DNA of 56,075 nt, taken from the NCBI GenBank assembly GCA_028292435.1, contig JAQGMI010000110.1, positions 1 to 56,075 of the forward strand, written 5' to 3'. The translations under genes were made by a program, and so were the position numbers. Source of the stretch: Betaproteobacteria bacterium. GTDB taxonomy: Bacteria; Pseudomonadota; Gammaproteobacteria; Burkholderiales; SG8-41. Positions 26,467-33,831 of this stretch are shown in pieces. The notes below the pieces were generated by a model. The model saw only the letters and a list, made by a program, of their open reading frames with translations. It was not told the DNA's origin and searched no databases. Position 1 is the first letter of the stretch. Every line of letters starts with the position of its first letter.

Positions 26467-26468
26467 AA
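26459..26468 (+). repeat. Second att core copy
   Basis: TCTCCGCCAA, identical to the tRNA-Ser 3' end. The match extends to 14 bases, but the four extra bases (TCTC) may come from the IS256 relic. It splits the accessory region into two units. Confidence 0.5.
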
Positions 26469-26593
26469 TATGACTCCGCAAGGCACTGTTCCGGTTCCCA
26501 TACCGGAGCGGGCTGAGTAGGCTATTCCCACCCAGATTACCCCCGCGACTGTTCACGCAACGCTGATCCTGCGCGACAACAGGCGCAAGCGTG

Positions 26594-26758
26594 ATGCGCG
26601 ATTTCGAAAACGACGAACCGATCATCGGCAGGATGACGATGTTTTACGTCGGCAAGGCTCACACCAAAGTCTTGAAAGTCGAAGCCGAGGCCATTAAACA
26701 CGCGCACCTTAACGCCGGTAACGATCAAGCCTTGGACCACCTCCGCCCCGGCCGTTAA
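26594..26758 (+). CDS. Possible small ORF (54 aa)
   Basis: MRDFENDEPIIGRMTMFYVG onward to a TAA at 26758; polar, mixed alpha/beta composition and plausible codon use. There is no clear ribosome-binding site and I do not recognise the family. It may be the remnant of a longer gene. It is the only credible frame between the IS relic and the diheme cytochrome gene. Confidence 0.25.
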   Translation: MRDFENDEPIIGRMTMFYVGKAHTKVLKVEAEAIKHAHLNAGNDQALDHLRPGR

Positions 26759-26765
26759 TACCTTG

Positions 26766-26807
<42 letters not shown>

Positions 26808-27061
26808 TGCTTGCACTTCCAAGCGATAAGACGCCTGAACAGGTCTGTCCCGATCTAAGCCAGCAGAGGCACTACTCTATCCGCTGTAGGCTTTTCTACC
26901 GCTTCGTAGGTTATGTAGAAGCGATTGGGTGTTACAGATAATAGGTTTCTCCGCACGGTGCGCTTAACGTTCCCCGTGTAATCCGCAATCGAATACGGTG
27001 TGCATCGTATTGGCCGTCATCACGCTGCACCTCAAATAATTTATTGCCAGGAGAGACAAAA

Positions 27062-28093
27062 ATGAAATTGAATTTTAAAGCAGCGTTGATCTCAGTTGCG
27101 TTACTGGCTGGACCAACAATGCCGGGCGCGGTGTATTCAGGCGATTTGCTCAAAGCCAACGGCGTTAGCACGCTGGACGATGCCAAAAAGTATTACAGCA
27201 CTATCGACCCGAACGACCTGAGGCTGACCCAGGCTGCCTGGAGAGCAGTTAATGGTTTTGATGAACCCGGGAATGAAGTCGTCGTGGTAGGGGGGCACAA
27301 AAACGTCTCTGATCTGGGCTTCTGGCGAAGAATTGAGATGGTCATTGACAAGCGTCCCGGATACGTGGGGAACGTTGCGTTTACCACCTTCAACTTCGAG
27401 ACCGAGCAGGATGCGTTTGTGAACGTACACCCGCTGTCCATCGTGAATATGGAATACTCCCCTGGCCCGAATGGTGACCGTATCACCAAGTTCTACATAT
27501 ACGATGCCGCTGGTAATCGCCAGACCAAAACTTTCTTTGATCCTGCCGCCATTCACGGTGCGAGAGAAGACCTGTACTTGCCAAACGGCTGTGCTGCCTG
27601 CCATGGTGGTGGAACCCATGGAGTGGACTTCAGAACTCATGCCGGTCGAACCGGCGGCGGGTTCCTTGCGTTTGACTTCAACGTTTTCGAATACGGCGTC
27701 CTGACATCCCGGGCAGATAATGAAGCTAATGTGAAGAAGCTCAATCAAGGGGTGCTAATGACGAATCCGCCCAGTGCCGTTAAAACTCTGGTAAGTGGGC
27801 TCTACGGTGGCAATAACCTGCCACGCGCCACCCAGAATTCGGCTTACAGGCCGAGCGACTGGAATACCGAGCCAGCACTCTGGAAGGTCGTCGTGACAGA
27901 TTGTCTGGGCTGCCATACCCTGACCGAACAGGAGGTGCTGAGCCTCGATCACTGGAAGAGAAACGTCGCGTCGTTCCGTCAGATCATCCTCAAAGAGAAA
28001 GAGATGCCGAATGCACCTTTTTCAAACAGACGTTTCTGGAATACGAACAATCATCAGATCGTGGAGGATGCACTCAATCGCTTCCGCCATTGA
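27062..28093 (+). CDS. Periplasmic diheme c-type cytochrome-like protein
   Basis: 343 residues from the ATG at 27062, chosen because CAGGAGAG lies just upstream and the signal peptide (FKAALISVALLAGPTMPGAV) then starts at residue 4. Two CXXCH heme sites: CAACHGGGTHG near residue 178 and CLGCHTLTEQE near 283. The region between is not a standard monoheme cytochrome fold, and I do not recognise a named family. Codon use is visibly less GC-rich than in the flanking chromosome (GGTTTTGATGAACCC, AATATGGAATAC), which supports acquisition by transfer. It is the only gene of the second accessory unit and ends 166 bp before the displaced terminator. Confidence 0.75.
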   Translation: MKLNFKAALISVALLAGPTMPGAVYSGDLLKANGVSTLDDAKKYYSTIDPNDLRLTQAAWRAVNGFDEPGNEVVVVGGHKNVSDLGFWRRIEMVIDKRPGYVGNVAFTTFNFETEQDAFVNVHPLSIVNMEYSPGPNGDRITKFYIYDAAGNRQTKTFFDPAAIHGAREDLYLPNGCAACHGGGTHGVDFRTHAGRTGGGFLAFDFNVFEYGVLTSRADNEANVKKLNQGVLMTNPPSAVKTLVSGLYGGNNLPRATQNSAYRPSDWNTEPALWKVVVTDCLGCHTLTEQEVLSLDHWKRNVASFRQIILKEKEMPNAPFSNRRFWNTNNHQIVEDALNRFRH

Positions 28094-28253
28094 TCAGCAT
28101 CTTGAATTTAGTCACTGTTCATAACTAGGTCCTGCGCCACGTGTCACTAAACAGGCGGCTGCTCCGGCAGCCGCCGGAGCGATAGCAGTAGTTTTTCTGG
28201 ATTATGACCTCAGTGCAAGCCGGTAGCGGTGCAGCGCGGCGACGAGGATATTG

Positions 28254-28263
28254 TCTCCGCCAA
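28254..28263 (+). repeat. Third att core copy (attR)
   Basis: TCTCCGCCAA directly abuts and overlaps the stem of a strong terminator. This is the expected layout of the original tRNA-Ser 3' end followed by its own terminator before insertion of the accessory DNA. Confidence 0.5.
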
Positions 28264-28298
28264 AACAAAACAGGCCGTTACGGCCTGTTTTGTTTTGG
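28260..28298. terminator. Strong bidirectional terminator, probably the original tRNA-Ser terminator
   Basis: CCAAAACAAAACAGGCCG (28260-28277), loop TTA and CGGCCTGTTTTGTTTTGG (28281-28298) form a perfect 18-bp stem. It has A/T-rich outer halves that act as U-tracts on either strand. It serves the diheme gene from the left and the minus-strand gene from the right. Confidence 0.9.
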
Positions 28299-28317
28299 TT
28301 TGCGACCAACACAACTG

Positions 28318-28611
28318 CTAATGACAATCGTCGCCCCTGAACGGGCGGCCATTTACGCGCCGGATATCCGTGCCGCCACAGTCGCCGCAGATGCACTCCG
28401 CAGATTCGCCGCGGTCCCAGGCGTCGATTAATTTATTCAAAAGCTCGCCGTCGGATTTGAGGACTTGATTTTCGGCTTCCAGCAGCTTGAGCCGTGACGT
28501 TAGTGAAGTCATCGTTTCCAGGTCCTGGCGCGCACTCGCAATGCGCTCCTTCCAGAATTCGGGCAGGTCATAGTACGAAAGCAGATTTTCCAGGCCGTCT
28601 AATTTTCCCAT
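28318..28611 (-). CDS. Small coiled-coil protein with C-terminal zinc-ribbon-like Cys cluster
   Basis: 97 residues with a strong GGAGG five bases before the ATG. Residues 20-70 are helical and heptad-like (LETMTSLTSRLKLLEAENQV). The end has CICGDCGG then DDCH, four Cys and a His that could bind zinc. The stop follows the last His at once, so the ribbon may be complete or trimmed. Not recognised. It is convergent with the diheme gene over the shared terminator. Confidence 0.6.
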   Translation of the reverse strand: MGKLDGLENLLSYYDLPEFWKERIASARQDLETMTSLTSRLKLLEAENQVLKSDGELLNKLIDAWDRGESAECICGDCGGTDIRRVNGRPFRGDDCH

Positions 28612-29130
28612 ACGTCCCTCCGTAGTCGCGGCACGCTTTATTCTTTTATGACAACGTCACTTGAACGCATGGAAATTCTACGGCATGTATGAAATAGAAT
28701 TCAATAGCGTCATTAAGATATTTGTTCAATGCGACGATGCGCGTTTGAATAGCTCATGGGAGGTAAGGGTATTCCTGGGTCATGACCTGCGCGGCGTTCT
28801 CTATCGGCAATCTCTACACACATCCGGCCCGAGTACCGGGCGAGGGCGACATCTCATTCTTCGCAAAAGCCCGGCCTGAAATATGGAAGAAGCAGCACAG
28901 CTGCGCTACGTCAGAGTGATCGAGCGGTGAAGCAAATGTCTTGGCGATCTCGACTGCAAGGGTGCGGTTGCGACCCCTCCGAGTTGGAATATGTCAACGG
29001 ATACGAGTCGAGCGTGGTTGTCGAAGTCAAGCGCTCGCGCAACAAGGCTTTAAAGTCCGGTTTTGCCGGGTTCGCCCGATAGATTTGGGGTTGCCAGACG
29101 TGTTCTACAGTGCTGCAAAACCAGGACTTT

Positions 29131-29160
29131 TTGACTTCCGAGTGTGCGGTTTTCTATCAT
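29131..29160 (+). promoter_or_regulatory. Candidate sigma-70 promoter of redox operon
   Basis: TTGACT (29131-29136), 18-base spacer, TATCAT (29155-29160); each hexamer is one mismatch from consensus. It would start transcription about 115 bases before the first gene. Confidence 0.5.
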
Positions 29161-29180
29161 CGGTCACACACGCTATCCGC

Positions 29181-29186
29181 TATAAT
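29181..29186 (+). promoter_or_regulatory. Second possible -10 element (TATAAT)
   Basis: Perfect TATAAT 26 bases below the first promoter, but without a recognisable -35. It may be a second start site or chance. Confidence 0.3.
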
Positions 29187-29283
29187 CGAACGACAACATA
29201 AACGCTCGTGCAGATGCTCAAAAAGTACGCATCTTAGAGCGATCGATTCGAAATTGCGGTTTAGGGATGGCCCACAATTTTTA

Positions 29284-30159
29284 ATGATACGACAAGATAA
29301 GTCGATTCTTCACCAATCGATCCTCGCATTTCGACAGGGACGCTACCTCAAAATCGCGCTGATCCTGTGCGCCACGGCTATCGCAGTCTATTGCGGGCAG
29401 GATCTTCCCGCGGTGTATCGAAAACCATACGGCGGCACCTGGCTTGGCTACACGCTCGGCACGCTCGGCGCATTGATGATCCTGTGGCTGATGCTGCTGG
29501 GGGTGCGCAAGCGGCGCTATGCGTCAGGTGCGGGCAGCGTCCAGGGCTGGACATCCGCGCACGTTTATCTTGGCACCAGCCTTATCGTGATTGCGACGCT
29601 GCACTGCGGTTTCGAATTCGGATTCAATATACACACGCTGGCCTATGTGCTGATGATTACCGTAATCGCGAGCGGATTTTTCGGCGTGTATGCGTATCTG
29701 CGCTATCCGCAATACATGACCGCGAACCTTGCCGGCGAAACATTGAAGACGATGCTGCTCAAGGCGGCCGATCTCGACCGCAAATGCAAACGCATTGCGC
29801 TCGATCTGCCGGATGACGTGAACGCAATCGTGATGGCTTCATCGAAGCGCGCGGCGAAACATACCGTGCGTGGCGGCAGTTTCGCGTATCAGCTGGCTGG
29901 CGTGGATCCAGACGATCCCATGCGCCAGGCTCGCGATCAACTGCTCCAGATCGGTCGCGAAATTCCGGCCGGACAGGCGGAGAAATACAAGCAACTCGTG
30001 GAGGAAATGGCGCGGCTCGTTTCGCTGACGGATCGGGTGCGCCGGGATCTGCAAATTCGCGCAGTGATGCAGGTATGGCTTTATTTCCATGTGCCGTTGT
30101 CTTTCGCATTGCTAGCGGCTTTGAGCGCGCACGTCTTGTCCGTGTTCTTCTTCTGGTAG
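29284..30159 (+). CDS. Membrane diheme cytochrome b-like protein
   Basis: 291-residue inner-membrane protein, first gene of the redox operon. Hydrophobic segments lie at about 24-40, 54-74, 91-111, 118-138 and 267-290. Two of them carry an HX13H pair: His93/His107 and His269/His283. This spacing is the classic bis-histidyl arrangement for two b hemes stacked across the membrane (cytochrome b and ferric-reductase-like proteins). A long soluble helical region (145-260) separates helix 4 from the last helix. A frame upstream to 29110 is open, but its composition is non-coding-like, so the ATG at 29284 is preferred; no strong ribosome-binding site is visible. Inferred role: passing electrons between the cytoplasmic or quinone side and the periplasmic cytochromes. 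Confidence 0.78.
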   Translation: MIRQDKSILHQSILAFRQGRYLKIALILCATAIAVYCGQDLPAVYRKPYGGTWLGYTLGTLGALMILWLMLLGVRKRRYASGAGSVQGWTSAHVYLGTSLIVIATLHCGFEFGFNIHTLAYVLMITVIASGFFGVYAYLRYPQYMTANLAGETLKTMLLKAADLDRKCKRIALDLPDDVNAIVMASSKRAAKHTVRGGSFAYQLAGVDPDDPMRQARDQLLQIGREIPAGQAEKYKQLVEEMARLVSLTDRVRRDLQIRAVMQVWLYFHVPLSFALLAALSAHVLSVFFFW

Positions 30160-30178
30160 CGATCTGACCGGACGCGCT

Positions 30179-31951
30179 ATGGAAATCCAGGTCACCTACA
30201 TCACGGCGAATTCGCGCGGGCAACAGCAGCGTGATCAGCAACGAGTCAGCGGCGATTTGATCGAGATCGGCCGCGGCTCGCAGTGCCAGATTCACTTGAA
30301 AGACGTGCGGATCGCCCTGCAGCACGCGCGTCTCCAATTGACTGAATCGGGTGCGACGATCGAGGCGGAGGCCGGCCGCATTCTGGTCAACGGCCGTGCG
30401 GTCGAAGTCGCGAAACTCGCGGCTGGCGATCGGATTGACGCCGGGCCTTATCGGTTGGTCGTCGAAGAACCGCCGGCCGGAATTTCGCTTGCGCTTGCCG
30501 TGCAGCTGATGGTGCCGCTCGAATCCCGTGCCGACGCGCGGCGCTTTACGATCCAGGCGCCGCGTCTCTCCAAGCGCCGGCTGTCGTACATCGGATTTCT
30601 CGGCACGCTGCTGTTGTGCCTCGCGGTTCCGGTCGCAGCGGATTTTTTCGGCTATCCGGTAACGCTGTCTGCAAAGTCCGAAGTTGACAGCACCGGCGCT
30701 GTGGTTCGCCTGGTCTCTGAACGATTCCAGCAAGCATGGAATCCGGGCCCCGTTGCCGAGAGCCATCAGCCTTTTGCCGATGACTGCAGGAGCTGTCATC
30801 GGTTTCCATTTATTCAGGTACGTGATCTGTCGTGCGTCGCATGCCATACGACGATCAAAGAGCATGTGCCTAAATCGGAACTCACCGGCGAAAAAGGGCA
30901 GGAATTTCTGAATACGCGCTGTGCTGAATGCCATCGCGATCACAAAGGTCCCGTGATTGCGCCGCGCTCGCAGGAGCAGTGTGCGGATTGCCATCGCGAT
31001 CTGTCGCGGGTCGCAACCGATGCGACGTCAAAAAAAGTGACGGATTTTCGCAGCGATCATCCGGCGTTCCGCGTTTCGCTGCTCGATGCGGATCACCCCG
31101 AGGCGATTCGGCGCGTGCGTCAAAGCGAGCGCGGAGAAAAGCTGTCGCCCGACATGGTCGAACGCTCGAATTTGAAGTTCAATCATAAGCTGCACGTCGA
31201 TCCGGGCGGCGTGCGCGACCCTGAAGGCAAGCGCGATGCGAAAGGCGCACGCGACGCGCGAGGGAGGCGCACTGTGCTCAAGTGCGCCGACTGTCATCGG
31301 CCGAGCGAAGGCGGGCGGCTGATGGCGCCGATTTCAATGGAGATGCATTGCCAGCGCTGTCATTCGCTCGCGTTCGAACCGCAAGTGACGTCGCGCCAGG
31401 TCGTGCACGGCGACGCCGCCGCAATGGCGACTATGCTGCGCGAATTTTATGCGCGTCTGGTCCTCGGCGACGTTCCGCCCGGCGTAAACCCGCCGCGCGA
31501 TTTGCCGCGCATGCGCCCGGGAGCGGTGCTCACTTATCAAGATCGCCAGGAGGCGCTGCGCATCGCCGATCAAAAGGCAAATTTGGTCTTGCGCGAGATG
31601 TTTGACGTGCGCCAGGTGTGCTCGACGTGCCACACGGTTTCACATCGTGGCGACGGCAGTTGGACGGTCGCGCAGGTGCGGCTCGCGCAGGTGTGGATGC
31701 CGCAGGCCTTGTTCAATCACGACAAACATAAAACCGAACCGTGCGAGAAGTGCCACAACGTGTCGCTGTCGACCGCCGCGAAGGACGTTGCAATGCCGGA
31801 TATCGCAAACTGCCGCAAGTGTCATGTCGGGGCATCCAAAGTCGCGGGTAAAGTCACCTCCGATTGTGCGACGTGCCACAAGTTCCACAGCGGACGGGAC
31901 TACTGGCATGGCGTCATTCAGGCGCAGATGTTGCCGCGGGGCACCAAATGA
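30179..31951 (+). CDS. FHA domain - transmembrane - decaheme c-type cytochrome fusion
   Basis: 590 residues in three parts. Residues 1-95 read as a forkhead-associated domain (LIEIGRGSQCQIHL, IALQHARLQL, ILVNGRAVEVAKLAAGDRI), a phosphothreonine-reading fold that should face the cytoplasm. Residues 136-158 are one membrane helix (YIGFLGTLLLCLAVPVAADF). Residues 200-590 carry ten CXXCH heme sites: CRSCH, CVACH, CAECH, CADCH twice, CQRCH, CSTCH, CEKCH, CRKCH and CATCH. There is no cleavable signal; the internal helix places the hemes in the periplasm. It starts 19 bp after the cytochrome b gene and overlaps the next by four bases (ATGA). FHA-cytochrome fusions are unusual and suggest that kinase signalling controls or positions an electron carrier. 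Confidence 0.85.
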   Translation: MEIQVTYITANSRGQQQRDQQRVSGDLIEIGRGSQCQIHLKDVRIALQHARLQLTESGATIEAEAGRILVNGRAVEVAKLAAGDRIDAGPYRLVVEEPPAGISLALAVQLMVPLESRADARRFTIQAPRLSKRRLSYIGFLGTLLLCLAVPVAADFFGYPVTLSAKSEVDSTGAVVRLVSERFQQAWNPGPVAESHQPFADDCRSCHRFPFIQVRDLSCVACHTTIKEHVPKSELTGEKGQEFLNTRCAECHRDHKGPVIAPRSQEQCADCHRDLSRVATDATSKKVTDFRSDHPAFRVSLLDADHPEAIRRVRQSERGEKLSPDMVERSNLKFNHKLHVDPGGVRDPEGKRDAKGARDARGRRTVLKCADCHRPSEGGRLMAPISMEMHCQRCHSLAFEPQVTSRQVVHGDAAAMATMLREFYARLVLGDVPPGVNPPRDLPRMRPGAVLTYQDRQEALRIADQKANLVLREMFDVRQVCSTCHTVSHRGDGSWTVAQVRLAQVWMPQALFNHDKHKTEPCEKCHNVSLSTAAKDVAMPDIANCRKCHVGASKVAGKVTSDCATCHKFHSGRDYWHGVIQAQMLPRGTK

Positions 31952-33831
31952 GAGTAATCATTTCATGTCTCGTCGCCGCTCTGTTTGTCGTCAGTTGCGG
32001 CGGGGGCACCGGAGGCGACGGCGGCCCGACGGCATCGCCGCCCGCATCGGCCGGTTGTTCGGGCGGTTGTTCCGCGGCGACGCCGACCGCGCTCACGGTG
32101 GCGGAAGTCAATCGAATCGTAAGCCAGGCGGTGCAGGAAGCGCAGGCGCGCGGCGCGCTCGGTACGATGGCGGTCGTCGACCGTTCCGGCAATGTGCTTG
32201 CGGTATTTCAGATGACGGGCGCCGGAACAACCTTGACGATTTCCGGCGGGCGAGGCGTGGTCGGCGGGCTCGACGGACAGGTGCTCACCCCAGCGGCAAT
32301 CGGCGGCAACAATCCGGTCGCAGCCGCTGCCATCAGCAAGGCGCTCACCGGCGCTTACCTGTCCTCGGAAGGCAATGCGTTTTCCACGCGCACTGCCAGC
32401 CAGATCGTGCAGGATAATTTCAATCCCGGTGAAATCGGCTCACCCGGCGGCCCGTTGTTCGGCGTGCAGTTTTCTTCTTTATCCTGCTCTGACGTCGTCT
32501 TGGGCACCAGCGTCGGTCCGCGCCCGTCGCCGCTCGGGCTTTCCGCCGATCCGGGCGGCGTGCCGCTTTACAAGAATGGAATTCCGGTCGGTGGTTTCGG
32601 CGTGATCGCCGACGGTCTGTACTCGCTCGATCTGAACGTCAACGACGTCGACTCGGATCTCGACGAGTTGATCGCGGTGGCGGCGGCGACCGGATTTGCC
32701 GCGCCGGTCAATCGCCGCGGCGATCGCATCACGGTCGACGGCCGCACGCTTCGTTATCTGGATTCCGAATCGATTATTTCGAATCCGGCCGCGGCGCCGG
32801 CGTTGCCGGCGGGTGGGGCGCTGATTGCAGTTCCCGGCTACAAGCCTATCGCCGCCGTTACCGCCGGTGTCGCATTCAGTACGGCGGCCTCAGGCTTTCG
32901 CCTCGACACGACGACGCCTGAATTCGCCGGGCTCGGCGCTTACGTGCTCGACACCGGCGCCGGCGTTAATCGCTTTCCGCCAACGGCAGGCGCCGGCGGA
33001 TTGACCGCAGCGGAAGTCACGCGGATTCTCGCCGAAGGTATCCGCGTCGCAAACCGCGCCCGTGCGCAAATCCGGCAACCGCTCGGCAGTCCTGCGCAGG
33101 TCACGATTTCTGTGGTCGATACGAATGCCGCCATTCTCGGCATCATCCGCACGCCCGATGCGCCCGTATTCGGCACCGACGTTGCCGTGCAGAAGGCGCG
33201 TAGCGCCTTGCTGTTCTCCAAAACGACCGCAGCCTTGTCATTGAACTCGGTCGCGCCCTCGGTCGTGCTCGGTTATACGATCAACGTTCCTTTCTACGTC
33301 ACGGCAATGCAGACGTTGATTCCGGGAGCGCTCACGAATGGCATCGCGTATGCCAACCGCTCGATTGGCAATCTGGCGCGGCCGTTTCTGCCTGATGGCA
33401 TTAACGGCAATCCGAACGGACCGTTATCCAAAACATTCGGCAACTGGAGCCCGTTCACCGACGGACTTCAACTGGACCTGGTGCTGCAAAAAGTCGTCAC
33501 CAATCTCGTCACTGGCCCCGGCACGCCATGCAGCCCATTGCCGGAAGTCACCAACGGTATCCAGATTTTTCCCGGCTCCGTCCCGATATTTCGCGGTGCT
33601 GTGCTCGTCGGCGCAATCGGCATTTCGGGCGATGGTATCGATCAGGACGACATGGTTGCTTTTCTCGGGCTCGCCAATGCCGGCACGGCGCTCGGCACCG
33701 GCATCGCGAATGCACCCGCATTGCAGCGCGCCGATCAGATCGCCGTGCCCGGCGGCTTGTTGCGTTTTGTGAATTGCCCGGTCGCGCCTTTCCTCGATAC
33801 GAGTGCGACGAATGTCTGCAATGGCATATAA
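31948..33831 (+). CDS. Lipoprotein with two GlcG/HbpS-type (DUF336) domains
   Basis: 627 residues with a lipobox at VVSC (Cys17) followed by Gly, so probably an outer-membrane lipoprotein. Two related GlcG/DUF336 domains: about 45-230 (LTVAEVNRIVSQAVQEAQAR, MAVVDRSGNVLAVFQM, AAAISKALTGAYLS) and about 350-600 (LTAAEVTRILAEGIRVANRA, ISVVDTNAAILGIIR, VLVGAIGISGDG). Family members such as HbpS bind heme. No CXXCH site is present. The ATGA overlap with the decaheme gene and the short overlap with the barrel gene show it is an integral operon member. Possible roles are heme handling or an adaptor for the cytochromes; both are inference. Confidence 0.82.
   Translation: MRVIISCLVAALFVVSCGGGTGGDGGPTASPPASAGCSGGCSAATPTALTVAEVNRIVSQAVQEAQARGALGTMAVVDRSGNVLAVFQMTGAGTTLTISGGRGVVGGLDGQVLTPAAIGGNNPVAAAAISKALTGAYLSSEGNAFSTRTASQIVQDNFNPGEIGSPGGPLFGVQFSSLSCSDVVLGTSVGPRPSPLGLSADPGGVPLYKNGIPVGGFGVIADGLYSLDLNVNDVDSDLDELIAVAAATGFAAPVNRRGDRITVDGRTLRYLDSESIISNPAAAPALPAGGALIAVPGYKPIAAVTAGVAFSTAASGFRLDTTTPEFAGLGAYVLDTGAGVNRFPPTAGAGGLTAAEVTRILAEGIRVANRARAQIRQPLGSPAQVTISVVDTNAAILGIIRTPDAPVFGTDVAVQKARSALLFSKTTAALSLNSVAPSVVLGYTINVPFYVTAMQTLIPGALTNGIAYANRSIGNLARPFLPDGINGNPNGPLSKTFGNWSPFTDGLQLDLVLQKVVTNLVTGPGTPCSPLPEVTNGIQIFPGSVPIFRGAVLVGAIGISGDGIDQDDMVAFLGLANAGTALGTGIANAPALQRADQIAVPGGLLRFVNCPVAPFLDTSATNVCNGI

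Larger units (their letters stand above)
28612..29283. other. 672-bp intergenic region upstream of redox operon
   Basis: No convincing gene. Two tiny coupled frames exist (about 28883-28930, MEEAAQLRYVRVIER; and a GTG frame 28927-29082, MKQMSWRSRLQGCGCDPSEL), but neither has a good ribosome-binding site or a known family. Promoter-like elements sit at 29131-29186. Confidence 0.4.
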
